Source: Olavius algarvensis associated proteobacterium Delta 3 (lineage in GTDB: Bacteria; Desulfobacterota; Desulfobacteria; Desulfobacterales; CAFBRK01). Taken from it: a stretch of DNA of 48,078 nt. The translations under genes were made by a program, and so were the position numbers. Of this stretch, positions 1 to 8,607 are shown piece by piece. Each line of letters begins with the position of its first letter. Position 1 is the first letter of the stretch. The notes beneath the pieces are model-generated. The model had not been told where the DNA came from. It made no database searches and saw only the letters and a program-made list of their open reading frames with translations. The DNA is taken from NCBI GenBank assembly GCA_903231505.1, contig CAFBRK010000192.1:1-48078 (forward strand), in the 5' to 3' direction.

Positions 1-81
1 AGTTAATCCGTTGAAAGTCAAGAAAGAATTTTGGGTTAGGTCATGCCCACAGCCAATGTCAGATTCGAGTACGGATTAACT
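1..81. repeat. 10-bp inverted repeat at the window edge
   Basis: Bases 1-10 (AGTTAATCCG) are the exact reverse complement of bases 72-81. The 61-base interior has no recognisable gene. It could be a hairpin or the edge of an element that begins outside the window. Only the repeat is seen; no function is claimed. Confidence 0.4.
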
Positions 82-138
82 TGATTGATTTTTCTTGGCC
101 CAGGGTGTTTTCTCTTTCTCTTTTTACATACGAGTATA

Positions 139-262
139 TTCCGTTTCAATGCTCCAAGGCCGGTGCGGTGCCCGGCCCTACGTTGCGCCTGAGCTTTGTT
201 CCGTAGGGCGGGGCACTGCCCCCGCCCAATTACGGATAACGCTCAAGCGCATTGAATCGGAA
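139..262. repeat. Nested inverted-repeat (MITE/REP-like) element
   Basis: The outer arms are TTCCGTTTCAATGC at 139-152 and GCATTGAATCGGAA at 249-262, matching at 13 of 14 positions as an inverted repeat. Inside them lies a GC-rich pair, GTGCCCGGCCCTACG at 168-182 and CGTAGGGCGGGGCAC at 202-216, matching at 14 of 15. The element would fold into a long hairpin. It sits just before the part of the neighbouring gene fragment that still resembles a protein family, so it may have replaced or interrupted the 5' half of that gene. No transposase is present, so mobilisation in trans is only an inference. Confidence 0.5.
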
Positions 263-547
263 CAGAATATTGACAACCTGTATAGCATAGCCGAAGGCTG
301 TGGAAGAAGGACAACCGATTATTACATTCGGATGCGTTGCATTTCTTATGGTTCAGTTTGTGAGCTGGAAACCCGGATATTCTTGGCAGGAGATTTAACG
401 CTCGTCGAAGGTGATGCGTTGGCTGCGATAAAAACAGACATAGCAGCAATTAAACGAATGCTAAAGGCCCTGATAAAATCGTTAGAAAACAAACCCCGGT
501 CGCCTTTGGCGCCGCCACAGGTTTATGCGCCTCAGGCGTACGGGTAA
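263..547 (+). pseudogene. Truncated four-helix-bundle (S23-type) protein
   Basis: The reading frame open from 95 to 547 encodes, from about base 263, a segment typical of the S23 / four-helix-bundle family: SIAEGCGRRTTDYY, then YGSVCELETRIFLAGDL, then a lysine-rich helix ending ALIKSLENK. Full members run about 115-125 residues and begin with a lysine/tryptophan-rich helix (FRDLxVWQ-like) that is missing here. The first ~50 codons of the frame instead translate the inverted-repeat element upstream. I read this as the 3' half of a broken gene. The last 15-20 codons, rich in Pro and Ala, are probably read-through into repeat sequence. Solo members of this family have no firmly established function. 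Confidence 0.55.
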
Positions 548-893
548 ACCCTCGAACCCTTGCCTGTGGGGTTGAAGCCCGGAGGGCGAAGCCCCAAACC
601 CTTGAATCCATGCCGGAGGCAGGCAAGCCCTGGACCCTCTTCTCCAACTAAATAAGAGAAGAACCAAAAATAATAAGGCGAATCTCAACATGTATCAAAA
701 TATCTACACTTCCGTTTTCGGGAAATATCGGTCCCCTCTGAATGTCTGCTGACCGGGCCCTCCATCGACGTCTCACGCTGGGTATGCTTTTTGCTTTTTC
801 ATTAGGATCAGCTTGCCCTGAGACCTCGGAAGGTTTAGGGCGAGAATCGCCGTTTCGGCCTAACCACAGAGACATCCAACCAAGGAGTCAACC
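548..893. other. Intergenic region with short degenerate repeats
   Basis: No credible gene is seen. Bases 548-640 hold degenerate direct repeats around CCCTTGAA/CCCTTGCC and a GCGAAGCCCCAA motif that recurs near 23.9 kb. Bases 650-880 form the leader of the acyl-CoA synthetase gene. I see no convincing sigma-70 or sigma-54 promoter there. Confidence 0.4.
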
Positions 894-2432
894 ATGAATC
901 TTGCTTCCATGTTTGCCCGACATGCCCGTTATCGGCCGGATCACCCGGCGGTGGTGTTCGAAGATCAACGACGGACCTATCGGGAATATAATGAGCACAT
1001 CAACCGGGCTGCCAACGGGATGCGGCGGCTGGGGATTCAAAAGGGCGACAAGGTGGCCACCGTGCTTCCCAACTGCATGGAGCTGCTGGAAATATTCTGG
1101 GCCGCAGGTAAACTCGGCGCTGTCGTGGTGCCCATGAGCACCCTGCTGCTGGAAGGCGCCTTGAAGACATTGCTCAATGACTCCGACACCGGAATGCTCA
1201 TCACCAACAAGAGTTTTTCTGGCATCATCGATGGAATCAAAGGGGATTTGCCCAAAATCGTCGCCGACCGCTACTTGCTGACCGACGCCGACGATGTCCC
1301 CGGGTTCCAAAGCTACCACGCCATGAAAGCGGAATCATCCGGCGAGGAGCCGACGGGTATCGACATCGCCGGAGACGATCCGTTCAACATCATGTACAGC
1401 AGCGGCACTACGGGAATGCCGAAAGGGATCGTGCACACCCACACCATTCGAATGGCGTACGGATGGTCCTTTGCCTCGGCCTATCGGATGACTCCCGAAA
1501 GCACCACCATGCACTCCGGCGCCATCGTTTTTAACGGGGCCTTCGTCGACCTGATGCCCACAGTGTATGTCGGCGCCACATATATTCTGCTGCCCCAGTT
1601 CGACCCTGTGGAATACATCGAGACCATCCATCGAGAAAAGGTCACCCACGTGATATTGGTGCCCGCGCAAATTATCGCCATGATGGCCGCCCCAAACTTC
1701 GACCCGGCCAAACTGGAATCCCTGGAAATGATTCTTACCCTCGGCGCTCCGCTGCACATGGAGCACAAGGAAGCGCTTGCCGACGCGTTGCCAGGGCGAT
1801 TCTACGAGCTGTACGGCCTGACCGAAGGAGTGATCACCGTGTTGGATAAAACCGACTACCCCAGGAAGAAAAAATCGGTGGGTTGCCCCCTTCCCTTCTT
1901 CGAAATCAAAATTCTTGACGAACACGGCGCAGAAAAGGCCACTGGCGACGTGGGTGAAATATGCGGACGGAGCCCGCTGCTGACAACGGGCTATTTCAAA
2001 CGCCCGGATTTGACCGAAGCGGCCATGGTGAACGGATTGATGCGCTCCGGGGACATGGGATACGTGGATGAGGACGGGTATCTGTACCTGGTGGACCGTA
2101 AAAAAGATCTCATTATCTCAGGCGGTGTGAACGTGTATCCGCGGGATATCGAGGAGATTGCCGCCCAGCACCCAAATGTTCGGGAGGCCGCCGTCTTCGG
2201 TGTACCCCACGACAAATGGGGGGAGACGCCCCTGGCCGCGGTGGTGTTGATCGAACCCGGCTCGGTGACCGAAGATGAACTCAAGGATTGGATCAATGCC
2301 CGTGTGGGAGCCAAGTTTCAGCGGGTATCCGGAGTCTCCATCATGGATGACTTTCCCCGAAATGTGGCCGGCAAAACCCTCAAACGGGAGATGCGCGCTG
2401 AGTATTGGAAAGACAAAGATACCCAAATTTGA
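894..2432 (+). CDS. Acyl-CoA synthetase (AMP-forming, class I)
   Basis: Activates a carboxylic acid, probably a fatty acid, to its CoA thioester via an acyl-adenylate. The 512-residue protein is full length for the ANL superfamily. Visible motifs are the P-loop-like A3 motif YSSGTTGMPKG (residues 168-178), YGLTEG (307-312), the adenylate-binding Asp in SGD (near 387), the hinge motif DRKKD (401-405) followed by SGGVNVYPRDIEE, and the C-terminal catalytic Lys in AGKTLKRE (K494). The ATG is preceded by AAGGAG at a good distance. It stands alone on this strand, convergent with the sigma-54 regulator gene. Chain length cannot be told from sequence; the 3-hydroxybutyrate, thiolase and ETF-QO genes nearby suggest beta-oxidation. 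No signal peptide or membrane segment. Confidence 0.9.
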   Translation: MNLASMFARHARYRPDHPAVVFEDQRRTYREYNEHINRAANGMRRLGIQKGDKVATVLPNCMELLEIFWAAGKLGAVVVPMSTLLLEGALKTLLNDSDTGMLITNKSFSGIIDGIKGDLPKIVADRYLLTDADDVPGFQSYHAMKAESSGEEPTGIDIAGDDPFNIMYSSGTTGMPKGIVHTHTIRMAYGWSFASAYRMTPESTTMHSGAIVFNGAFVDLMPTVYVGATYILLPQFDPVEYIETIHREKVTHVILVPAQIIAMMAAPNFDPAKLESLEMILTLGAPLHMEHKEALADALPGRFYELYGLTEGVITVLDKTDYPRKKKSVGCPLPFFEIKILDEHGAEKATGDVGEICGRSPLLTTGYFKRPDLTEAAMVNGLMRSGDMGYVDEDGYLYLVDRKKDLIISGGVNVYPRDIEEIAAQHPNVREAAVFGVPHDKWGETPLAAVVLIEPGSVTEDELKDWINARVGAKFQRVSGVSIMDDFPRNVAGKTLKREMRAEYWKDKDTQI

Positions 2433-2473
2433 AGCCTGAAACAGCTTACTTCTCTCACCCGCTGGCGCTCGAG

Positions 2474-2553
2474 CTCACAGAGATCTCGGAGAAAAGAATG
2501 TTAGACTGAAAAATCAGTTTACCTCTCTGTGGTCTCTGTGAACTCTGTGAGAC
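2474..2553. repeat. Inverted repeat with CTCTGTG units
   Basis: CTCACAGAG at 2474-2482 pairs with CTCTGTGAG at 2545-2553. The right side also carries several CTCTGTG units in a row. It lies between two convergent genes (acyl-CoA synthetase and the sigma-54 regulator), where a bidirectional transcription stop could act, but there is no clear T-tract. It resembles the hairpin at 35748-35802 in style, not in sequence. Confidence 0.4.
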
Positions 2554-2603
2554 ACCCATCATTTTCTCAAAGTCGACAAAATTGATCCAAAGACCGGCAC
2601 GAA

Positions 2604-4007
2604 TTATCCGTCCAGCCGAAGCCCATATTTCTTGATCTTCTTATACAGCAAGGTCCGGTGGATCCCCAGAAGTCCCGCGGCCCGGGTTTTGTTGTACCCC
2701 GTCTCTTTTAGGGCGGTGAGGATGGCGTCCTTCTCCGCTTTTGCTTGAACATCCTTGATGGTTCCCTGCTGCTTCCCGTTCCCGTGACGGCTTTCCCGCT
2801 GCAGGTAGAACGGCAGGTCGGGCAATCGGATGATATCACCTTCCAGGGTGGACAGCGTCCGTTCCAGGATGTTCGACAGTTCCCTGACATTTCCCGGCCA
2901 AACATGTTGTTTCAGAAAGGTCGCCGCCTCCGGATCGATGCGGATGCCGGCAATGGCCGCCTCCTCCTTGAGTTGATCGAGGAGGTGACGCGCGATGGGA
3001 AGGATATCCTGACGTCTCTCCCGCAGCGGGGGAATATTCAGGGGAATGACGTTGAGCCGATAGAACAGGTCCTTGCGAAATCTTCCCTCAGCGATCATGT
3101 GATCCAGGTTCTGGTTGGTGGCGGATATCAGGCGGAAATCCGATTGAATGACGCGGGTCCCCCCGACCCTCTCAAACTCCTGATCTTCTACCACCCGTAG
3201 AAGCTTGGGCTGCATCTCGAGGGGTAAATCGCCGATTTCGTCCAGGAAAATCGTACCCCGGTGGGCCAGTTCGAACTTTCCCGGTTTACCGGATCCCCGG
3301 GCCCCGGTAAACGCGCCTTTTTCATAGCCAAACAACTCCGACTCGAGAAGGTCCTTTGGAATCGCGGCACAGTTGATGCGTATAAAAGGGTACACCTTTC
3401 GGGGGCTGGAATGATGGATGGCCTGGGCGAACAGCTCCTTTCCGGTGCCGCTTTCGCCGGTGACGAGCACCGGAAACTGGTTTGCGGCCGCATTGAAGGC
3501 CTCTTTTTTCAACTGCCGGGTAGAGCGGCTGGTGCCGATGATGCTTTCGAAGGTGTACCGGGTCGATCGAAGATTGAGAAGCTCCTCCTCATAGTGCTTG
3601 ACTTTTGATTCAAGCATGGACAGCCGGTCGGCAAGCTTTCGGACATCCCGAACATCCTTGAACATGACCTGGCCGAACACCGCGATGACACGTCCGTCTT
3701 TTCGGATCGGAATGCGCTGGACCACCATATCCTGACCCTGCATGCGATGGGTCTGATTGATTTCGGGTTTGCCGGTTTTCGCCACAATGTGCATCCGACT
3801 GTTTTCAATGGCCTCGAGGCAATTTTTTCCGATCTGGGCGGCCGGGTCCAGATCCAAAAACTGGCCGTAGGGCTTGTTGAAATGGGTGATGATGCCGTCT
3901 GCATCCGTTACCATCGCGCCATTGTAAATGCTGTCGAAAATGAGCTCGTACATCTCGAGCCGTTCCCGAAGAGATGTGACATCGCTTTTCAAATCGTTTG
4001 ACGCCAT
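2604..4007 (-). CDS. Sigma-54-dependent activator (PAS, AAA+, Fis HTH)
   Basis: Enhancer-binding protein that drives RNA polymerase-sigma-54 open-complex formation. In order: an N-terminal PAS domain (about residues 20-125) that should sense a ligand or redox state, a short coiled coil, an AAA+ domain with Walker A GESGTGKE (184-191), the sigma-54 contact loop GAFTGA (231-236) and Walker B IFLDEIGD (253-260), and a C-terminal Fis-type helix-turn-helix ([20 protein letters not shown]). No receiver domain, so it is not a classical phosphorelay regulator. The frame can be extended to a TTG at 4031, but the ATG at 4007 has GGGGAGG seven bases upstream, so I start there (467 residues). It is divergent from the SDR/TRAP genes, which have a -24/-12 promoter, so these are the likely target. 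Confidence 0.9.
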   Translation of the reverse strand: MASNDLKSDVTSLRERLEMYELIFDSIYNGAMVTDADGIITHFNKPYGQFLDLDPAAQIGKNCLEAIENSRMHIVAKTGKPEINQTHRMQGQDMVVQRIPIRKDGRVIAVFGQVMFKDVRDVRKLADRLSMLESKVKHYEEELLNLRSTRYTFESIIGTSRSTRQLKKEAFNAAANQFPVLVTGESGTGKELFAQAIHHSSPRKVYPFIRINCAAIPKDLLESELFGYEKGAFTGARGSGKPGKFELAHRGTIFLDEIGDLPLEMQPKLLRVVEDQEFERVGGTRVIQSDFRLISATNQNLDHMIAEGRFRKDLFYRLNVIPLNIPPLRERRQDILPIARHLLDQLKEEAAIAGIRIDPEAATFLKQHVWPGNVRELSNILERTLSTLEGDIIRLPDLPFYLQRESRHGNGKQQGTIKDVQAKAEKDAILTALKETGYNKTRAAGLLGIHRTLLYKKIKKYGLRLDG

Positions 4008-4033
4008 GGCAGCCTCCCCGGTCACGGACAATT

Positions 4034-4178
4034 ATTGGTATGACCAAATTACGACAACCTCAGAAGATGACGATAAATTTATTTTATTATTATTTAAATT
4101 AGTTATGATTTAATAGGTATGATGATAATTTACTAATTGACATTCTTTAGCGATAAACATACTAAAGGTCATACCAAT
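4034..4178. promoter_or_regulatory. Candidate enhancer sites for the sigma-54 activator
   Basis: A perfect 12-bp inverted repeat, ATTGGTATGACC at 4034-4045 and GGTCATACCAAT at 4167-4178, brackets an AT-rich stretch. A partial third copy (AGGTATGA) lies near 4115-4122. They sit about 195-340 bases upstream of the -24/-12 promoter at 4371, the usual range for enhancer sites, and next to the activator gene start, allowing autoregulation. The spacing and symmetry are seen; binding by the adjacent Fis-type HTH is inferred. Confidence 0.5.
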
Positions 4179-4370
4179 CTCTTCAGCAGTTTTAACAGAT
4201 TTGGCATGTATCAAAAAAACACATGTAGATTATTTGATACGCTATCTGTTTCGATCTGTACAGCATAAAATGACATTTCACCATCCCCGGTGGAGCACGA
4301 GCAACAACGGAAGCACGCTTTAGGGCGTTCCACGGGTGCTGCCGACAAGTTGCCACGCGGCCTCAAAGAC

Positions 4371-4386
4371 TGGTCCCGGTTTTGCA
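4371..4386 (+). promoter_or_regulatory. Sigma-54 (-24/-12) promoter
   Basis: TGGTCCCGGTTTTGCA has the invariant GG and GC dinucleotides separated by exactly ten bases, with TTGC at the -12 element. Consensus is TGGCAC-N5-TTGCA. It lies 82 bases upstream of the SDR gene start, reads toward it, and is divergent from a sigma-54 activator gene. The transcription start would be near 4398. Confidence 0.7.
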
Positions 4387-4467
4387 TTAACTTATAGAAT
4401 TTGAACAACAATTAAATACTAAATTATATTCATTCCTTGGGCAACCGGAGCGGATCGGAGAGCCTAC

Positions 4468-5292
4468 ATGCAGATCGGGGAACCTGGAATCAACAAAAAG
4501 GACATACTCGTTTTAGATGATCCTCTGTTCAACACCGATAACGTGTGCCTCGTTACAGGCTGCGGAACGGGAATCGGCCGGGCCACGGCGGCCAACCAGC
4601 TGATGACCGTCGGCCTGGATATCAATGAAGAGGAAGGGACCAAGACTCAAAACAAGGCCCGGGAGCTTGGGGGACAGATGATCTTCATCCGTGCCGACGT
4701 GGCCTCGGATGAGGATCTCGAGCATGCCGTGTCAGAAGCCGCGAAACTTGGCAACATCAGGTTTATAGCCAATATTGCCGGCATACAGCATATCGATTCT
4801 ATCGAGAGCTTTCCCATGGAAACCTACGATCTGATGCAGCGTATCATGCTCCGTGCACCTTTTTACTTGTCCAAACTGGTTATCCCTTATATTAAAAAAA
4901 CCAGTGACGGCATTGGCGTCATCGGCCATATCGCATCGATTCACGCCCATATCTGCACCGTCAACAAACCGGTCTACAATATCACCAAATTCGGGCTGCG
5001 CGCGCTGGCCCAATCTATATCCGCCGAAGGGGACGGAAAAATCCGATCCTTTACCATCAGCACCGGCTACGTCAAGACACCACTAAGCTTGAATCAGATT
5101 CCGGCCCAGGCAAAACAGCGGGGGATTTCCCAGGAGCAGGTCGTCACGGACGTGATGATGGGCAAGTCCCGAGTCAAAGAAATGATGGCCCCGGTGGATG
5201 TGGCCAATATTTTCATGTTCGGTTATTCACACCATGCCCGCTACCTCATCGGCGGAGACCTCCTCTTCGATGGCGGCGCGGTATTGACCTAA
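4468..5292 (+). CDS. SDR dehydrogenase, 3-hydroxybutyrate dehydrogenase-like
   Basis: NAD(P)-dependent short-chain dehydrogenase/reductase, 274 residues. The Rossmann motif TGCGTGIG is at 30-37, the NNAG-equivalent ANIAG near 101-105, and the catalytic residues are Ser157 (IASIHAH), Tyr170 and Lys174 (YNITK). The C-terminal ending GGDLLFDGGAVLT and the preceding RVKEMMAPVDVANIFMFG stretch resemble bacterial D-3-hydroxybutyrate dehydrogenases, which interconvert 3-hydroxybutyrate and acetoacetate. That exact substrate is an inference. ATG preceded by GGAGAG. First gene behind the sigma-54 promoter and upstream of the TRAP genes, suggesting that the imported acid is oxidised by this enzyme or a close partner. 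Confidence 0.8.
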   Translation: MQIGEPGINKKDILVLDDPLFNTDNVCLVTGCGTGIGRATAANQLMTVGLDINEEEGTKTQNKARELGGQMIFIRADVASDEDLEHAVSEAAKLGNIRFIANIAGIQHIDSIESFPMETYDLMQRIMLRAPFYLSKLVIPYIKKTSDGIGVIGHIASIHAHICTVNKPVYNITKFGLRALAQSISAEGDGKIRSFTISTGYVKTPLSLNQIPAQAKQRGISQEQVVTDVMMGKSRVKEMMAPVDVANIFMFGYSHHARYLIGGDLLFDGGAVLT

Positions 5293-5370
5293 TTAGTAAG
5301 GGAGGTGATAGGCGTTTACGACAGTCACATAGATTAACCTAACAACCGTTCCTCAAATTAAAGGAGACCC

Positions 5371-6459
5371 ATGATGAAGAAAAAGATGATACCCCGGTTG
5401 GCAGTATTGGCCCTGGCGCTGATCTTCCTGATGTCCATGGCGTCGACAGCGGCAGCGGAAAAGAAAATCATGCTCAAGGTACCGGTGTGTTTTGCGACGG
5501 TTCTGCCGGGGCTCGGCACCACCATCACCTATGTGGCCGATCGCATCGAAACCATGAGTGGCGGAACCCTCCGCATGAAAGTATACGAACCTGGAAAACT
5601 TGTCGCTCCATTCGAGATCCTGGGCGCAGTGTCCTCAGGGAAAATCAACGCCGGCTACTCCACCGCCGGTTACTGGGCCGGCAAAATTCCGGCGTCCCCG
5701 TTTTTCACCGCCGTCCCCTTCGGTCCGGAAGCCGGTGAGTACCTGGCCTGGCTGTGGCACGGCAACGGGATGAAGCTCTACCAGGAGATGTACGACTCCC
5801 ACGGGTACAATGTGAAGGTCCTGGTTCTGGGCATCATCGCCCCGGAGACATCGGGCTGGTTCAAAGAGCCGGTCAAATCAGCGAACGATCTCAACGGGCT
5901 TCGCATCCGCTTCTTCGGCCTGGGCGGTCAGGTCATGGAAAAAATGGGCGCTTCGGTCAGCCTCATCCCCGGTGGTGAAATCTTCCCGGCACTGGAGAAA
6001 AAGGCGATCGATGCCACCGAGTTTTCCATGCCCGCCATCGACGAGCGGCTCGGCTTCTACAAAATCTCCAAGTACAACTACTATCCCGGCTGGCATCAGC
6101 AGGCCACCGTTTTCGAGCTCCTCATCAACAAGGACGTATGGAACAGCATGAGCGACCGGCAGAAGGTGGTCATCGAGGAGCTGTGCAAGGCGGCCACGGT
6201 AGACGCCTTTGCCATGACCGAAGCCATTCAACCGCCCGTCATGAAGAAAAACGTTGAGGAGCGCGGTGTCACGAACATGTACTGGAGCGACGACATGCTG
6301 GCCAAATACAAGGCCGCCTGGGAAGAAGTGGCTGCCGAGCAATCGGCCAAAGACCCCTATTTCAAAAAGGTATGGGACGATCTGAGCGCGTTCCGGGAAG
6401 ATTACAAACTGTGGCAAACCTATGGTTTTCTGCCGCGGCCCGAACCGCCCAACATGTAA
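5371..6459 (+). CDS. dctP: TRAP transporter substrate-binding protein (DctP family)
   Basis: Periplasmic solute receptor of a tripartite ATP-independent transporter. A Sec signal peptide is obvious (KKK, hydrophobic core, cleavage near AAA-EKK, about residue 29). The mature part has the conserved arginine region GLRIRFFGLGGQV that clamps the substrate carboxylate, and KKAIDATEFSMPAID followed by FYKISKYNYYPG, typical of the subgroup that includes the 2-oxo-acid receptor TakP. The ligand is therefore probably a monocarboxylate or 2-oxo/hydroxy acid, though this cannot be fixed from sequence. AAGGAG precedes the start; tandem ATGs at 5371 and 5374 are both possible. Followed by its two membrane subunits. 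Confidence 0.9.
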   Translation: MMKKKMIPRLAVLALALIFLMSMASTAAAEKKIMLKVPVCFATVLPGLGTTITYVADRIETMSGGTLRMKVYEPGKLVAPFEILGAVSSGKINAGYSTAGYWAGKIPASPFFTAVPFGPEAGEYLAWLWHGNGMKLYQEMYDSHGYNVKVLVLGIIAPETSGWFKEPVKSANDLNGLRIRFFGLGGQVMEKMGASVSLIPGGEIFPALEKKAIDATEFSMPAIDERLGFYKISKYNYYPGWHQQATVFELLINKDVWNSMSDRQKVVIEELCKAATVDAFAMTEAIQPPVMKKNVEERGVTNMYWSDDMLAKYKAAWEEVAAEQSAKDPYFKKVWDDLSAFREDYKLWQTYGFLPRPEPPNM

Positions 6460-6470
6460 ACCGAAACCCT

Positions 6471-6504
6471 CCGGTGACCGGCCGTAATGCCCGGCCGGCA
6501 CCGG
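6471..6504 (+). promoter_or_regulatory. Stem-loop between dctP and dctQ
   Basis: CCGGTG (6471-6476) pairs with CACCGG (6499-6504) and CCGGCCG (6478-6484) with CGGCCGG (6492-6498), with one bulged A and a 7-base loop. There is no T-tract, so it is more likely an mRNA-stabilising or attenuating hairpin after the receptor gene than a full terminator. Such hairpins commonly let the receptor be made in excess over the permease. Confidence 0.55.
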
Positions 6505-6629
6505 ATGAATCGCTTTGCCGAACCGCCGGAGGGCCTGCAACTTCGATAGCGTTTTGACGGCACTCGCGGCACCGGGGAAGCGAAACAACTCGGCCGGTCT
6601 GTAAAACCCGTCAACCAGGGGAGAAAGAA

Positions 6630-7157
6630 ATGACCGCAGAAGCAAATGTGGAACAGGTCCCGAACAAATTCTGCGACGTTCTGGACAAGATCATTCTTAG
6701 CATCGGGCACGTGGTGATGTGGACCAACGTGATTCTGATTGCTGTCATCATTCTTCAGGTCGTCCTCCGATACGGCTTTGGCCGAGGTCTGGTCGTTTTG
6801 GAAGAGCTCCAGTGGCACCTGTATGCCGTCGGCATTATGATCGGGGCCTCCTACGCCCAGGTTCTGGATTCCCACATCCGGGTCGATATCATCCATGCCA
6901 GGCTGTCGGATAAGTGGAAGATGCGCTGGGATCTCTTTGGAATCATTTTCCTGCTGCTCCCGTTTATTATCATTATCTTCCACCAGAGCCTGGATTTCGT
7001 CTACGAATCCTGGCGTGTCAGTGAGCGATCCGACGCTCCCATGGGCCTACCCGCCCGGTGGCTGATCAAGTCGGTCATTCCAATCAGCTTTGGGATGCTG
7101 TTTGTGGCCACCATCTCACGTTTGGTGAGGATCATCGCATCGTTGAGGAGGGCATAA
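6630..7157 (+). CDS. dctQ: TRAP transporter small permease (DctQ family)
   Basis: Small inner-membrane subunit of the TRAP transporter, 175 residues with four hydrophobic segments: about residues 26-48 (VVMWTNVILIAVIILQVVLRYG), 58-78, 94-118 (FGIIFLLLPFIIIIFHQ) and 143-165. The segment LEELQWHLYAVGIMIGASYAQ followed by HIRVDI matches the DctQ core. It pairs with the large subunit to couple sodium-driven import to the receptor. Start supported by AGGGGAG. The stop codon is separated from the next ATG by a single base, so the two permease genes are surely co-transcribed and probably translationally coupled. Confidence 0.9.
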   Translation: MTAEANVEQVPNKFCDVLDKIILSIGHVVMWTNVILIAVIILQVVLRYGFGRGLVVLEELQWHLYAVGIMIGASYAQVLDSHIRVDIIHARLSDKWKMRWDLFGIIFLLLPFIIIIFHQSLDFVYESWRVSERSDAPMGLPARWLIKSVIPISFGMLFVATISRLVRIIASLRRA

Positions 7158-7158
7158 C

Positions 7159-8544
7159 ATGGAATTCAATGAATACCTCGTCATAGCAATGTTCCTCACC
7201 TTCATCGGGTTTCTCTTTACCGGGTTTCCGATCGCGTGGGTGCTGGGCGGCGTCGCTTGCATCTTTACTCTGGTGGGGTACCTGTCGGACCTCTGGTTCG
7301 GTACATGGACCGGTCTGGATTATTTAACCCTTGGGATGTCGGTCAACCGCATTTTCAAATTCATGGACAACTGGGTCCTGGTGGCGCTGCCCATGTTTAT
7401 CTTCATGGGCCTGATGCTGGATCGGTCCGGCATTGCAGAGGGGCTCATGAGATCCATGCAGAGCCTGTTCGGAAAAGTACGCGGCGGCCTGGCCGTGACC
7501 GTGACGACCATCGGCATCATCCTGGCGGCGTCCACCGGTATCATCGGTGCATCGGTCGTGCTACTGGGCCTGCTGTCTCTGCCGGCCATGTTAAAGCAAG
7601 GCTACTCCAAAACCCTGGCCCTGGGAACGATTGCCGGGTCCGGGACGCTCGGCATTCTGATTCCCCCCAGCATCATGCTGGTCATCATGGCCGACCAGCT
7701 GGGCCTGTCGGTGGGCGATCTGTTCATGGGCGCCGTGCTGCCCGGCGTCATCCTGGGCCTTCTCTACATCTCCTATATTCTGATCTATTCCATGATTCGG
7801 CCGGAAGTCGCGCCGCTGGATCCGGACCGGAAACCCATTGAGCTGCGGATGCTGTGGGATGTATTCAAGCACATTCTCCCGCCGGCGGCCCTGATCGTCG
7901 CCGTTCTGGGGTCCATCTTCGCCGGAATCACGACGCCCACCGAAGCCAGCGGTGTGGGCGCTTTAGGTGCCACTATTTTAGCGGCGGTAAACAAAAGACT
8001 GAACTGGAAGGTTGTGGTCGAAGTCACCAAGGCGTGTTTCAACACCACGGCCTACATCTTTGCGATATTTTTGGGCGCCACCTGTTTTGCGCTGGTGCTC
8101 CGGAGTCTGGGCGGCGATGAATTCATCGAACGCATCCTGACCGGTATCCCCCTGGGTCCTTACGGGATCATGGTGGTCATTCTAATAGCAATCTTTATGC
8201 TCGGGTTTTTCCTGGACTGGATCGAGATCACCCTGATCGTTTTGCCGCTGATCGCGCCGGTGGTGTCCAACCTGGGATTTCAGATTGAAGGTTATGGGGT
8301 GGTCGAGAACCCGGAGTTGGTCTGGTTTGTCGTCCTGATCGCGGTCAGTCTTCAAACGTCGTTTCTTACCCCGCCGGTGGGGTTCGCCCTCTTTTACCTG
8401 AAAGGGATCTGCCCACCTGAAATTGAACTGGTCGACATCTACAAAGGGGTCATCCCCTTTATCATCCTCCAGTTGATCGGGTTGATCATCGTCATCCTGT
8501 GGCCCCAACTGGTGATCTGGCTGCCATCGGTGGCGTACCGATAG
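7159..8544 (+). CDS. dctM: TRAP transporter large permease (DctM family)
   Basis: Large membrane subunit, 461 residues, about 12 hydrophobic segments, the transport channel of the TRAP system. Family features include an N-terminal FTGFPIAWVLGGVA segment, the GSGTLGILIPPSIMLVIMA motif in the middle, GITTPTEASGVGALGA, and the closing TSFLTPPVGFALFYLKG. Its Shine-Dalgarno (GAGGAGGG) lies inside the end of dctQ. Full length, with no frameshift seen. With the receptor and small subunit it forms a complete transporter placed directly after the SDR gene. Confidence 0.92.
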   Translation: MEFNEYLVIAMFLTFIGFLFTGFPIAWVLGGVACIFTLVGYLSDLWFGTWTGLDYLTLGMSVNRIFKFMDNWVLVALPMFIFMGLMLDRSGIAEGLMRSMQSLFGKVRGGLAVTVTTIGIILAASTGIIGASVVLLGLLSLPAMLKQGYSKTLALGTIAGSGTLGILIPPSIMLVIMADQLGLSVGDLFMGAVLPGVILGLLYISYILIYSMIRPEVAPLDPDRKPIELRMLWDVFKHILPPAALIVAVLGSIFAGITTPTEASGVGALGATILAAVNKRLNWKVVVEVTKACFNTTAYIFAIFLGATCFALVLRSLGGDEFIERILTGIPLGPYGIMVVILIAIFMLGFFLDWIEITLIVLPLIAPVVSNLGFQIEGYGVVENPELVWFVVLIAVSLQTSFLTPPVGFALFYLKGICPPEIELVDIYKGVIPFIILQLIGLIIVILWPQLVIWLPSVAYR

Positions 8545-8607
8545 CGTTCTTTTGCGTTTTGGAATGTTTCCCGAACACCGCTTCTTTGGGAGAGGAGGAG
8601 GCCAACC

